Origin: Bacillota bacterium
GTDB lineage: Bacteria; Bacillota; Clostridia; Christensenellales; Aristaeellaceae
Direction of reading: 5' to 3'
DNA: 64,000 bases
NCBI GenBank assembly: GCA_023425025.1
Contig: JAFADG010000043.1
Span: 107,307 to 171,306 of the forward strand
The position numbers and the translations under genes were made by a program. The first letter of the stretch is position 1. Every line of letters begins with the position of its first letter. Shown piece by piece: positions 25,054-34,018 of the stretch. Under the pieces are notes generated by a model. It saw only the letters and a list, made by a program, of their open reading frames with translations. It searched no databases and was not told the DNA's origin.

Positions 25054-25766
25054 TTCCGGTACCCCCGGGGCGTCAGCAGCCTGCCGTTTCTTTCAACTGT
25101 TTCACTGTTGCCCACGATGACGGTCGTGAACATGTCGGCGGGCAGCTCGGCCAGCTTGCCAAGCGTCGTAACACCCTGCGCCTGGCCCTCCCTGGCGATG
25201 TTGCGTACCCAGCCGCAGGGCGTGCTTCCCGGCAGGCGCGCAAGCAGGATTTCTGTCGCGCGGGCAAGGTAATCGGCGCGCTTTTTGCTGGCGGGGTTAT
25301 ACAGCGCAATGGGAAAGTCGCCCATTGCCGCGGCTTCCAGGCGTTTTTGGATCGTCTCCCAGGGCGTGAGCAGATCAGACAGACTCACGATCGCCATATC
25401 CCCCGCAAGCGGCGTGCCCAGCGCCGCCGAAGCCGCAAGGGCGGCGGTAACGCCGGGGACGATCACCACCTCGTCCTGCTCCTCCGAGAGCTCCAGCACA
25501 AGGCTGGCCATGCCATATATGGACGCGTCGCCGGAGCATACCACGGCAACCGTTTTTCCTGCGCGGGAAAGCCGGAGCGCCTCGCGGCAGCGTTCCACCT
25601 CGCCGCGCATGCCGTTTTCATAGAACTCTTTTTCCGGAAACTCCCGGCGGATGAGATCGACATATACGCTGTAACCGACGATGATACCTGCCCTTTCCAA
25701 GGCGCGGGTTGCATCCGCAGTGCGCATGCCGCCATGGCCAGGCCCCAGGCCGACGACGTAGATCAT
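25050..25766 (-). CDS. cbiH: Precorrin-3B / cobalt-factor III C17-methyltransferase
   Basis: 238 aa from MIYVVGLGPG; the frame continues upstream inside cbiG but the ATGA overlap and GGAGG mark this start. It has the SAM-dependent tetrapyrrole methylase fold: GLGPGHGGMRTADATRAL, then VVCSGDASIYGMASLVLEL and VTAALAASAALGTPLAGDMA, and PLYNPASKKRADYL-type sequence near the end. It methylates C17 and contracts the ring. No extra C-terminal iron-sulfur domain is present. Confidence 0.93.
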   Translation of the reverse strand: MIYVVGLGPGHGGMRTADATRALERAGIIVGYSVYVDLIRREFPEKEFYENGMRGEVERCREALRLSRAGKTVAVVCSGDASIYGMASLVLELSEEQDEVVIVPGVTAALAASAALGTPLAGDMAIVSLSDLLTPWETIQKRLEAAAMGDFPIALYNPASKKRADYLARATEILLARLPGSTPCGWVRNIAREGQAQGVTTLGKLAELPADMFTTVIVGNSETVERNGRLLTPRGYRK

Positions 25767-26650
25767 ACATTTTCCTCCCCAGAGAGCGCCAGTGTGATAC
25801 CGGAGTACCGGGTCTTGCCGATGAGCAGCCGCCCGCCCGACGCAAGGCATGCCGCGCGCTCGCATACATTGCCCACGCCGACGGTCTGCTCCACATAATC
25901 CGAATGGGAGAACGTGCCGGGAACGGCCCGCAGGGCTTCTGCAGGGTAGGTAAGCAGCGGCAGACGGTATTTTTCCGTGAAATACAAAAGCGCGGGTTCA
26001 TTTCCCTTTTGCTCAATGGTCGCAAGCGCCCGTACCGACAAAAGCGATACGCCGGCGGACTGCAAAAATTCCGTCAGGCATTTTTCATACAGCGCCGCTT
26101 CGACCCCGCGCATGCAGCCTGTGCCGATCACCAGTGTGCGCGGGCGGAGGACGAGCGTTACAGGGAAGGGCGGCTGCAATGTGCGTTCCGTGACCATGAC
26201 GCCCACCTCCCCGCCCGCAAGCGCCGCGGCGGAAACCGGGGCGATGGCCCGCGGGTTTTCGATGGCGCAATCGTTTTTGACCGCCCATTCATCGATCGCA
26301 GGCACGCCGTTTAAGTCGGTCGCCGTGGTGATGACGCACGCCGCACCTGTGCGGGCGGCAATTTCCTTCGCCAGCACATTGGCGCCGCCGATGTGCCCGG
26401 AGAGGATGGGGATCACATGCCTGCCCAGCTCATCCATCACGATCACGGCGGGATCGGTTGTTTTATCCTTTACATGCGGCGCGATGGCGCGCACGGCTAT
26501 GCCGCAGGCGCCAATGAACACCAAAGCATCCGACGTGGGAAACGCTTCTTCCGCCCAGCGCATCACGCTCTTGGGCCGCTCCACGGAAAAACCCAGCTTC
26601 CCGCTCCATTTTTCGCCGCGGTCGGTAAATGCCGCTGCCCGTATGATCAT
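25763..26650 (-). CDS. cbiG: Cobalt-precorrin-5A hydrolase CbiG
   Basis: 295 aa. The N-terminal domain includes FIGACGIAVRAIAPHVKDKT and DELGRHVIPILSGHIGGANV; the C-terminal domain includes LVIGTGCMRGVEAALYEKCL and LPLLTYPAEALRAVPGTFSH. CbiG opens the delta-lactone of cobalt-precorrin-5A, releasing acetaldehyde, which is specific to the anaerobic route. Both ends overlap neighbours as ATGA. Confidence 0.94.
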   Translation of the reverse strand: MIIRAAAFTDRGEKWSGKLGFSVERPKSVMRWAEEAFPTSDALVFIGACGIAVRAIAPHVKDKTTDPAVIVMDELGRHVIPILSGHIGGANVLAKEIAARTGAACVITTATDLNGVPAIDEWAVKNDCAIENPRAIAPVSAAALAGGEVGVMVTERTLQPPFPVTLVLRPRTLVIGTGCMRGVEAALYEKCLTEFLQSAGVSLLSVRALATIEQKGNEPALLYFTEKYRLPLLTYPAEALRAVPGTFSHSDYVEQTVGVGNVCERAACLASGGRLLIGKTRYSGITLALSGEENV

Positions 26651-27393
26651 GCTTTTGCCTCCCGGCAGCCGTGGGAAAAGGCGGGATCATACAGCTTTGA
26701 ACGGGCATAATCGCCCTCAAGAAAATGTCCCACCAGTACCAGCGCGGTTTTGGAGATGCCTAAACCAAGCTCGGGCAGCGCCCCGAGCGTGCCGCGAAGT
26801 ACCTTTTCATCCGGCCAGCTTGCCTTGTATACGATGGCCGCGGGTGTTTCCGGCGGGTATCCACCGGCAATCAGCTCATTACGCAGTTCTTCCAGCATGC
26901 CCGCGCTCAGAAACAGGACCATGGTCGCGCCATGAGCAGCCAGCGAGCGTATACTCTCCTTTTCCGGTACGGATGTTCTCCCCGCCATACGGGTGATAAC
27001 GACCGTTTGCGATACCTCCGGCAGCGTGTATTCCGCCTGAAGCGCCGCCGCGGCCGCACAGAAGGAGCTTACGCCGGGCACGACTTCAAATGCTATATCA
27101 AGCGCCCGCAGGATATCTATCTGTTCCCGGATCGCGCCGTAGAGGGACGGGTCTCCTGTATGCAGCCGTACCACAACTTCTTCCGGCCCCCGCTCCGCCA
27201 TGGCGGAAATGACCTCTTCCAGCGTCATCCGGGCGCTATCCATCGCAACGCAGCCCGGCTTGCATACATCAAGCAGCGCCGGGTTGACAAGCGAACCCGC
27301 GTATACCACCAAATCTGCCTTTTGGAGCAGCGCCTGCCCACGCACTGTGATCAGGTCCACCGCACCCGGGCCTGCGCCGATAAAGTAGATCAT
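26647..27393 (-). CDS. cbiF: Precorrin-4 / cobalt-precorrin-4 C11-methyltransferase
   Basis: 248 aa, starting MIYFIGAGPGAVDLITVRGQ, with ADLVVYAGSLVNPALLD, VVRLHTGDPSLYGAIREQID and EVVPGVSSFCAAAAALQAEY, all typical CbiF/CobM blocks. It methylates C11 of the macrocycle. The ATG overlaps the cbiET stop as ATGA and is preceded by GGGAGG. Confidence 0.95.
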   Translation of the reverse strand: MIYFIGAGPGAVDLITVRGQALLQKADLVVYAGSLVNPALLDVCKPGCVAMDSARMTLEEVISAMAERGPEEVVVRLHTGDPSLYGAIREQIDILRALDIAFEVVPGVSSFCAAAAALQAEYTLPEVSQTVVITRMAGRTSVPEKESIRSLAAHGATMVLFLSAGMLEELRNELIAGGYPPETPAAIVYKASWPDEKVLRGTLGALPELGLGISKTALVLVGHFLEGDYARSKLYDPAFSHGCREAKA

Positions 27394-28598
27394 TGCTTTC
27401 CCTCCCAATCTGCCGATAGGATAAACACGGGATTTTGCGCGCGGAACATGTGGTATCCTCCCACGGGCTCCAGCCTGCTTACGGCCACCTGCGCAGCCTC
27501 AAGCCCTTTCCAGCGTAAAAGACGCCCGATCATGCTGTGGGCATTCTCCAGCGTAACCGCTGTGGCAACAAGCCGAAACGGCGTGCCGGCACGCTCCAGA
27601 AAGTCAAGGATCGTATCCAGCTCGCCGCCGCTCCCGCCAAGAAAAACATGTGTCGGAGTGGGCAGGCCGTCAAGTGCCTCCGGCGCTTTACCGTGTACGG
27701 CGGTCAGGTTCTCTGTAAAGAATTTTTCAGCGTTCCTTTGGATGAGCGCCAGAGCATCCGTATCCCGCTCGATGGAGAACACCTGGCCCAGGGGACATTG
27801 TAATGCGCATTCGATGGAAACGCTGCCGGTGCCCGCGCCAATATCCCAGATCACCGCGTCCTTACAAAGCCGCAGCGCTGATACGGCCAGCGCCCGGACT
27901 TCTCGCTTGGTCATGGGCGTTTTGCCCCGTTCAAACGCATCATCCGCAATGCCGATGGGCGGGAGCGCTTTTAATGGCGCGGGATTCAGGAACCGAACAA
28001 TGGACAGCGGAGCAAAGCTTTTGCCGCGCAGTTCATCCGCCAAGCCGATAATGATTCGTTCCTCCGGGGAGCTTAGCCTTTCACCCACTGCCGCCTCCAC
28101 CGTGCCAAGACCGCACCGTGAAAGGGCATCGCAAGCCCAATCAGGCCCGTGGCTTGCGTCGCAGAACAGGAATACCCGTTCATGGGTGCGCACGGCATGG
28201 GCAAGGGCGGCAGTGGATAAAGGCCGGCCATGGGCGCTCAGGATCGCCGCGTCCTGCCATGGCTCGCACAATGCGGCGCACAAGGCCTGCAGCGCTCCCA
28301 CGCCGGGGAGCACTCGCAGATTATCCGCGCCGAAGCGGCGCACCAGCATCGGGAGCATGCTGTACAGCGACGCATCCCCGGACAGGAGCACCGAAACCCG
28401 CTCGCCATTCATCCGCCGTTTGTGGATATCCTCCATGGCCGCGTTCAATGGTTCCAGCGACGCATGCTTTTCTCCCGCCAAATGGGCATGGCGAGCCGCG
28501 GCAAAGACGGTCTCGGCTCCCTCGATCGCCTGTGCAGCCTCGATGGTCATGCACGATTGCCGCCCGGGTCCAACACCGATCACTGTGATTTTCTCCAT
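27390..28598 (-). CDS. cbiET: Fused CbiE-CbiT cobalt-precorrin methyltransferase / decarboxylase
   Basis: 402 aa from MEKITVIGVGPGRQS, with AGGAG upstream. Residues 1-200 are CbiE, a tetrapyrrole methylase (LLSGDASLYSMLPMLVRRFG, RVLPGVGALQALCAAL). After a linker, about 215-402 are CbiT, a Rossmann SAM methyltransferase (DIGAGTGSVSIECALQCPLG, PTHVFLGGSGGELDTILD). The pair methylates C5 and C15 and decarboxylates the C12 acetate. The fused form corresponds to CobL and is common in Clostridia. Confidence 0.94.
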   Translation of the reverse strand: MEKITVIGVGPGRQSCMTIEAAQAIEGAETVFAAARHAHLAGEKHASLEPLNAAMEDIHKRRMNGERVSVLLSGDASLYSMLPMLVRRFGADNLRVLPGVGALQALCAALCEPWQDAAILSAHGRPLSTAALAHAVRTHERVFLFCDASHGPDWACDALSRCGLGTVEAAVGERLSSPEERIIIGLADELRGKSFAPLSIVRFLNPAPLKALPPIGIADDAFERGKTPMTKREVRALAVSALRLCKDAVIWDIGAGTGSVSIECALQCPLGQVFSIERDTDALALIQRNAEKFFTENLTAVHGKAPEALDGLPTPTHVFLGGSGGELDTILDFLERAGTPFRLVATAVTLENAHSMIGRLLRWKGLEAAQVAVSRLEPVGGYHMFRAQNPVFILSADWEGKQ

Positions 28599-28635
28599 GC
28601 ACAATCTCCTGTCTTCCGCTGGGCGTCGTACACCG

Positions 28636-29310
28636 TCACTTGTTTGAGGAAGCGCTTTTGTCCTTTGGGATGATGACTGTCGTAAAATAGTGCCCGGCTT
28701 CCACATCCGCCCCGTCCAATCTCCCCGCGCTTTCCTTTGTAAGGCCGATATTGCAGGCGTAATAGGCCTCGCGTACCCCACATGCGGCCTGCAAAGCCTT
28801 AAGCGATTTTCCCGCTTTCATCACCACAATGCTCTTGTCCGCCGGCAGCGGCTCTCCTTCTTTGTACCCCGGCAGGATGGCTAACGGTTCACGGCCGGCA
28901 GCAATCGGTACCCGCAGTACCGCGGCCGCGGCGCACATGGCCGGTATGCCCGGCACCACCTCCACCGGATACTGTCTGCCGACGATCTCCATCAAATAGC
29001 CGCAGGAGGCATAAAGCGACGGGTCCCCAAGCGTCAAATAGGCTACGGTGCTTCCTTTTTGCAAGCAGCCTTCGATCTGCTTTGCGGCCGCTTCATGAGC
29101 GCTCTGCCGTACAGAACGATTTTCAGTCATCGGTATTTCGATCTGCAGGTATCTCTTATTCTGAATATAAGCGGACGCAATACTGGCGGCGACTCCGCCA
29201 TCCGGCGCCGCGATCACATCTGACGCCTCTATAACGCGTATCGCCTTTAAGGTAAGGAGCTCGGGGTCGCCCGGCCCGACGCCCACCACATAGAGCATCG
29301 CGGATTTCAT
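28636..29310 (-). CDS. cbiL: Precorrin-2 / cobalt-factor II C20-methyltransferase
   Basis: 224 aa, starting one base after the stop of the ABC ATPase gene. YVVGVGPGDPELLTLKAIRV, VIAAPDGGVAASIA, YLTLGDPSLYASCGYLME and PGIPAMCAAAAVLRVPIA are the CbiL/CobI blocks. It methylates C20 as the first dedicated ring methylation after cobalt insertion. An internal ATG at residue 5 is possible; the first ATG has the better ribosome site (AAAGGAG). Confidence 0.94.
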   Translation of the reverse strand: MKSAMLYVVGVGPGDPELLTLKAIRVIEASDVIAAPDGGVAASIASAYIQNKRYLQIEIPMTENRSVRQSAHEAAAKQIEGCLQKGSTVAYLTLGDPSLYASCGYLMEIVGRQYPVEVVPGIPAMCAAAAVLRVPIAAGREPLAILPGYKEGEPLPADKSIVVMKAGKSLKALQAACGVREAYYACNIGLTKESAGRLDGADVEAGHYFTTVIIPKDKSASSNK

Positions 29311-30423
29311 TCAATCCCGTCTCCTTTCCAAGGTCCCTTGGCGCTGCGCCTCCGCAATCAGTTCGCCCAGGCGTGCATTACATTCCCTGACCGCTACTCC
29401 CGCATCAATCACCTTATTGCAGCGCAACATTGCATCAAGTGCCTGCCGGTACGTTTCCTCACGGATGGAGCAAAACGGCTCCTCCGCTATCACCTGCGTG
29501 GCCAGTGCCTGCGCCAGGGGGTAATCGATATCGTTCCGATAAAGTATGCCGGCGTAAAACGGCGTCCCGGACTTTTGGAGCTCCCGGTAGACGGGTATGC
29601 CGCTTCCGCCGCTGGAAATGACGAATACCCGGGGTTCGCCCGCGGGCTTTGGCAGTTCCACGCTGCCGAAGCGTACATCATATACGCTTTCCTGCACATC
29701 GTAAAGCTGAGCGATAACATCACCACGAAAAATTTCCTGGACAGTACCATAGCGATAGACCGTATCGCCTTTCACGCACAGCAGACGGTCAGAAATCTTC
29801 TGCGCCAGATCAATCTCGTGCAGGGAGAGGATGATGGTCACGCCTCTCTCCCGGGACAACTGCTGGAGAATGCCCAGAAGCTCCAGTTTGTGGCGGATGT
29901 CCAGAAACGCGGTGGGCTCGTCCAGCACCAGCACCTCCGGCTCCTGGCACAAGGCCCGCGCCAGCAGTACCCGCTGCCTCTGTCCATCGCTGATTTCGCC
30001 AAAGTCGCATTCCGAAAGATCATCCACACGCACCATGCGCATGTATTCGGATACCTTGCTTTCATCTTCGGGGGAGAGCAGGCCAAATCTGCCTGTGTAC
30101 GGGTAGCGCCCTGTGGCGACCACATCGCGGCAAGTCAAAAGCTCCGGCCTGACGCGCTCGGTCAAAAGTACGGCAACGCGTTTTGCCAAGCGCCCGGCGG
30201 CGATGGTCCGCATATCCTCCCCATCCAAAAGCACCGTGCCCGCAACGGGCGCTAGCTGCATGGTGATGCTCTTTAAGATGGTGGATTTTCCCGCGCCGTT
30301 GGGGCCTATCAGCGTGAGGATCGCGCCCTTGGGGATATCGATGCCGATATCGCGGATAAGCGCCTTGCCGCGATAGCCGACGCTCATTTGTTGCAGCTTA
30401 ACAGAATGCATGTTCATCCTCAT
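29311..30423 (-). CDS. ABC transporter ATP-binding protein with C-terminal extension
   Basis: 370 aa from an ATG overlapping the permease stop as ATGA. Residues 1-250 are a FecE/BtuD-type ATPase: LIGPNGAGKSTILKSITMQL (Walker A), ISDGQRQRVLLARAL (signature with Asp in place of Gly) and VLVLDEPTAFLDIRHKL (Walker B). The last 110 or so residues (from GEPRVFVISSGGSGIPVYRE) form an extra domain with a glycine-rich loop, GILYRNDIDYPLAQALA and alternating helices, unlike a normal importer ATPase. It lies between its permease and cbiL in the B12-controlled operon, so corrinoid, cobalt or tetrapyrrole uptake is likely. Confidence 0.88.
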   Translation of the reverse strand: MRMNMHSVKLQQMSVGYRGKALIRDIGIDIPKGAILTLIGPNGAGKSTILKSITMQLAPVAGTVLLDGEDMRTIAAGRLAKRVAVLLTERVRPELLTCRDVVATGRYPYTGRFGLLSPEDESKVSEYMRMVRVDDLSECDFGEISDGQRQRVLLARALCQEPEVLVLDEPTAFLDIRHKLELLGILQQLSRERGVTIILSLHEIDLAQKISDRLLCVKGDTVYRYGTVQEIFRGDVIAQLYDVQESVYDVRFGSVELPKPAGEPRVFVISSGGSGIPVYRELQKSGTPFYAGILYRNDIDYPLAQALATQVIAEEPFCSIREETYRQALDAMLRCNKVIDAGVAVRECNARLGELIAEAQRQGTLERRRD

Positions 30424-31463
30424 GACCTCGCGCGGCCCCGGAGCATCATAAAAATCACTACCGGCCCCCCGAAGGCGGCCGTGACGGTGCTGATGTTCAA
30501 TTCCGTAGGAGAGAAGGCAGTGCGGGCGACGAGGTCCGCCAGCATGCAAAAAACCGCACCGCCCAAGAACAATGCGGGTATTACAACGAGGGGTTTGGAG
30601 GTGCCCATGGATTGCTTGATCAGGAAGGGCACGGCTATTCCAACAAAGGATATCGGCCCAGCAAACGCAGTCACACAGGCGGAGAGCATGCAGGAGAGCA
30701 GGATGATCGCCGTGCGCATCCGCTTGATATTGACCCCTACGCTTTTGGCGTAGTTTTCGCCCATTTGAAAGGCGCCAAGGGGCTTGGACAATAGGAATAC
30801 CAACGCAAACGCCAAGAAAACCATGATCGCCGCAGCCTGAACACCTTCCCAGCTGGCGCCGGAAAAGCTGCCCAGGGACCAGCTGCGCAGGTTTACGATT
30901 TCCGCGTCGCCCGCGAAGGTAACGACGAAATCCGTGGCTGCCGAGCAGATATAACCAATCATGACGCCGGCGATCAGCAGCACGGACAGTTGACTGATCC
31001 GTCGTGAAATCAGAAGGATCAGCCCGGTAGCAAGCAGCGAGCCGATAAAAGCCGCGATGATGAGCATGAAGGAAGATAAGCGTCCAAGGTAAGCGCCTGC
31101 ACAGACCATGGCGATTGCGACCACCATTTTTGCGCCAGCGGAGATCCCCAGAACAAAGGGGCTTGCGATGGGGTTTCTAAAAAACGTCTGAAGCAGAAAT
31201 CCGGAGAGGGCCAGCGCACCTCCCAGCACCGCGGAGAGCAGGATGCGGGGAAGCCGGATGAGCCATACGATGTTCATCTGCATCTGCTCGCCTTCCCTAA
31301 GAAAAAGGACGCGCACAAGCTCGCCCAGAGGGATATGCACGCTGCCGGAATTGATGCTGCCTATGAGCAACGCGCAAAAGGCGGCGATCAAAAGCAGAAA
31401 AACCAACTGACAACGCCCGCGGCGAACGGTCAGCAACCTTTTATGCTGCAGGCCTTGGCTCAT
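30420..31463 (-). CDS. FecCD-type ABC permease
   Basis: 347 aa, about nine to ten membrane helices, start behind GGGAGG. It has VWLIRLPRILLSAVLGGALA, FFRNPIASPFVLGISAGAKM and AGPISFVGIAVPFLIKQSMG, all FecCD blocks. It works with the repeat-bearing binding protein upstream and the ATPase downstream. It is the second such permease in the window and is not a close copy of the first. Confidence 0.92.
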   Translation of the reverse strand: MSQGLQHKRLLTVRRGRCQLVFLLLIAAFCALLIGSINSGSVHIPLGELVRVLFLREGEQMQMNIVWLIRLPRILLSAVLGGALALSGFLLQTFFRNPIASPFVLGISAGAKMVVAIAMVCAGAYLGRLSSFMLIIAAFIGSLLATGLILLISRRISQLSVLLIAGVMIGYICSAATDFVVTFAGDAEIVNLRSWSLGSFSGASWEGVQAAAIMVFLAFALVFLLSKPLGAFQMGENYAKSVGVNIKRMRTAIILLSCMLSACVTAFAGPISFVGIAVPFLIKQSMGTSKPLVVIPALFLGGAVFCMLADLVARTAFSPTELNISTVTAAFGGPVVIFMMLRGRARS

Positions 31464-31483
31464 TTAGCAGCCTCCCGCATTTT

Positions 31484-33967
31484 TCAATGAAGCTTGTAAA
31501 CAAAGCCGGCATCCTCCGCGCTTTCTCTAAGCATCGTATTCAAATCAGAAATGATCCGGCCTGTCTGGTCGGCGGACTGGTATAGGGCCTTGGTGGTACA
31601 CCAGACATTGCCATCCTTGACCGCCTTGAAATCAGAAAACATCGCATGGATGCTTGTAAGGTCCGCAATGCTTGACGGCGCTTCTCCAACGGTGGCGTTA
31701 TACACAAGAAAGTTCGCATCCTTGGCGGCTGCGTAATAGCTCTCCATATCCGCGGTAATCGTGGAGGAGGCGTCCCCTCCGGACGGTGCGCCGCAAGTCA
31801 CATATCGGCCGCCGGCAGTCTCGACCATGCGCGCAAAATAGTCCGCGGGGGATTTCGTGACGATCTGCCCGCTGGTGTTCACGTAAAAGTACGCAACAGT
31901 CAGGCCCGATTGTTCAGGCACCTTCAGTTCATCGATATAGGCCTTCTGCCTGTCAAACGCATCCTGGGCAGCCTCCTGGGCTCCTAGTAACGTTCCGTAT
32001 ACCTTGATCCACTCTGTGCGGCCCAGCGGTTCGGGTTCCGAGCTGGAAACGTCGACCCATACAGGGATGCCCAGCGCCTCCAGCTTTTCCTGTGCTTCCG
32101 GCGCGTGCAGGATCATCGTGGATTCGATCGCGAGGTCGCAACCGCCCGCAAGCAGCAGCTCATAATCCGGCGCGCTGTACTTGCCGGCAAAAACGATGTC
32201 GCCCGATTTCATCGCCTGAATGGCCGCCTCCACAAACCAATCCTCCGCCTCGCTTCCGGAAAAGCGGATGTGCGGAAGGCCGTTAAGCGACTCAAACAAG
32301 CACATCGCGGAGGTCGCCGCAAGATACATGCGGTTCAAAGGCTGCTGCAATACAACTAGAGAATCGCCCACACCGTCCGGCACAGGCATACCCTCCGGCA
32401 CCGTCAAATAGTCCCGGCCATCCGCCACACGGATCACAGAGTAGCCGCCCGCATAGTCATGCACGGCAAAGCATGTGGCAAAATCCAGGGGAAGGGTCTT
32501 TTCATATGCAAGGCCTGCGATATTCAGCGGAGTACTGATATCAGACTTCCCAGGCACATCGGTTTGGGGCGGCTGCGTGCTTTGCGGCCCTGCGATACCC
32601 GCCGCCTGGGCGGCGTCGGTTCCGTCGGTATAGAGGTAAAGCGTATACGCTATCACCCGCGGATCGCCCATGGCGACCGTTTCCGCCTGGATTTCTGTTG
32701 TACCATTCAGCGTTACGGGGATCTGGAAGGTAGAACTGCCGCCGGGATTCTGATTAAAATACTTGATGCCATCGCACTGCGCATAGGTATAGTTGGAACT
32801 GCTGAACACAATGGTCGCGACGTTTCTTCCGCCTGCCGCTAAAACAAGCGGACAGGTAATGGATACGCGGCCGGACCCGCCTGTAAATGCAAAGGAGGGA
32901 ACACTGTCATCCGCAGGAGAAAGCGTGGCGGAATCAAGCATGAGCGTGCGGTCATACCACTTGGATGCTTTCCCCGACCAGGTAGCGATGGCGATGGGCT
33001 GATCCAGGGAGGGGACCGGAACCGCATAAGTAAAGGTATCCCCATCGCCGGTGATCGCCGGGATTTTGATATTTTCCTCCGCCCGGAGCGCGTCCTTCGC
33101 CAAGCCGGCAAAAAGGTACGAGTACTTTGTATTGCCGGCGGTTACAAAAGCCGTCATCCTGCCATCCACTACCGACAGCCTGCAATCTTCAATTGGGAAC
33201 AAATTGGAATCCGACTTCGCGGTGATAGAATAGACGCCATCGTCCGGTACAATGGAAAGGCCTGCAAGCGCCGAGGATGGGAAGGAAAGGGTATGCTCTT
33301 CCCGCACACCGCCTTCGGTGTACAATGCCAGTACAATATCCTTGTCTAGGGAGTCTATCGGGAAAGTAAACGCGCCATCCGTTTCCTTATATTCCGCTTC
33401 TCCCAGGCGCAGCGTACTGAAGCCCGGAAGGGACAGGGTGGCGTTCATCACGCCACCCGTGATCCTGATCACACAATCGCCGGTTTGCAAGGTAGCACTT
33501 ACCGCTGCCAGCGTATAGGCCCCGTCCGCAGGAACAACCTCATATGCGCGAAGGCCACCGGATTGAAAGACCAGCGTGCGGTCATACCACTTGGAGTATT
33601 TCGTGGAATACGCAGCTACAGACACATCAAGATCCAGTCCCGGGATGGCGATCGTGTAGGTATACGCCCCGTTTGCATCCTCTACATAGGGCACCCATTC
33701 GCTTTGGGGCGTCTTATCCGCCTGCTCGCCAGTGCCGGCAAACAGATAACCGTAGCCTTGCCCGCTCAGCGTCAGGGTTGCGGTCAGTACTCCATCCTTG
33801 ACATGCAAAACGCATTTCGTTACCCGAAACATGTCGGAGCTGGAGGTCACGCCAACCGTATAAAGGCCGTCCGCAGGGGATGCCGTGCCCTCAGCATAGG
33901 CCGTGCAGCCCAGAAGCGACACGATCAAGGCAATCAGGATCAATCTCTGTGTGAGCTGTTTAAACAT
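31484..33967 (-). CDS. Large binding protein: four beta-rich repeats plus an ABC substrate-binding domain
   Basis: 827 aa, more than twice the usual length of an ABC binding protein. Residues 1-26 are a signal peptide with a possible lipobox (SLLGC, Cys21). Modules at about 34-138 and 244-350 are clearly related: both have MF/LF then a DG turn, YGYLFAG or YSYLFAG, and end in SKWYDRTL. A third at 148-236 is shorter and more divergent, and 362-450 holds a fourth beta-rich unit. The modules resemble NEAT-type cofactor-capture domains in size and position; that is only a resemblance. Residues 480-827 are a helical-backbone (PF01497-like) receptor. It follows cbiK and precedes its own permease and ATPase. 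Confidence 0.8.
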   Translation of the reverse strand: MFKQLTQRLILIALIVSLLGCTAYAEGTASPADGLYTVGVTSSSDMFRVTKCVLHVKDGVLTATLTLSGQGYGYLFAGTGEQADKTPQSEWVPYVEDANGAYTYTIAIPGLDLDVSVAAYSTKYSKWYDRTLVFQSGGLRAYEVVPADGAYTLAAVSATLQTGDCVIRITGGVMNATLSLPGFSTLRLGEAEYKETDGAFTFPIDSLDKDIVLALYTEGGVREEHTLSFPSSALAGLSIVPDDGVYSITAKSDSNLFPIEDCRLSVVDGRMTAFVTAGNTKYSYLFAGLAKDALRAEENIKIPAITGDGDTFTYAVPVPSLDQPIAIATWSGKASKWYDRTLMLDSATLSPADDSVPSFAFTGGSGRVSITCPLVLAAGGRNVATIVFSSSNYTYAQCDGIKYFNQNPGGSSTFQIPVTLNGTTEIQAETVAMGDPRVIAYTLYLYTDGTDAAQAAGIAGPQSTQPPQTDVPGKSDISTPLNIAGLAYEKTLPLDFATCFAVHDYAGGYSVIRVADGRDYLTVPEGMPVPDGVGDSLVVLQQPLNRMYLAATSAMCLFESLNGLPHIRFSGSEAEDWFVEAAIQAMKSGDIVFAGKYSAPDYELLLAGGCDLAIESTMILHAPEAQEKLEALGIPVWVDVSSSEPEPLGRTEWIKVYGTLLGAQEAAQDAFDRQKAYIDELKVPEQSGLTVAYFYVNTSGQIVTKSPADYFARMVETAGGRYVTCGAPSGGDASSTITADMESYYAAAKDANFLVYNATVGEAPSSIADLTSIHAMFSDFKAVKDGNVWCTTKALYQSADQTGRIISDLNTMLRESAEDAGFVYKLH

Positions 33968-34018
33968 CTTGTACTTTTTCCTTCTATCGATTGTGCGGTC
34001 TATCGCATGAGGCGTTGA

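Noticed and set aside
24199..25272. Long plus-strand frame opposite cbiD and cbiH
   Set aside because: The minus strand encodes clear CbiD and CbiH; this frame is the mirror of GC-rich codon bias and has no motif.
26932..28647. 571-codon plus-strand frame opposite cbiF and cbiET
   Set aside because: It mirrors two well-supported corrin methyltransferase genes and contains low-complexity Arg/Ser-rich sequence.
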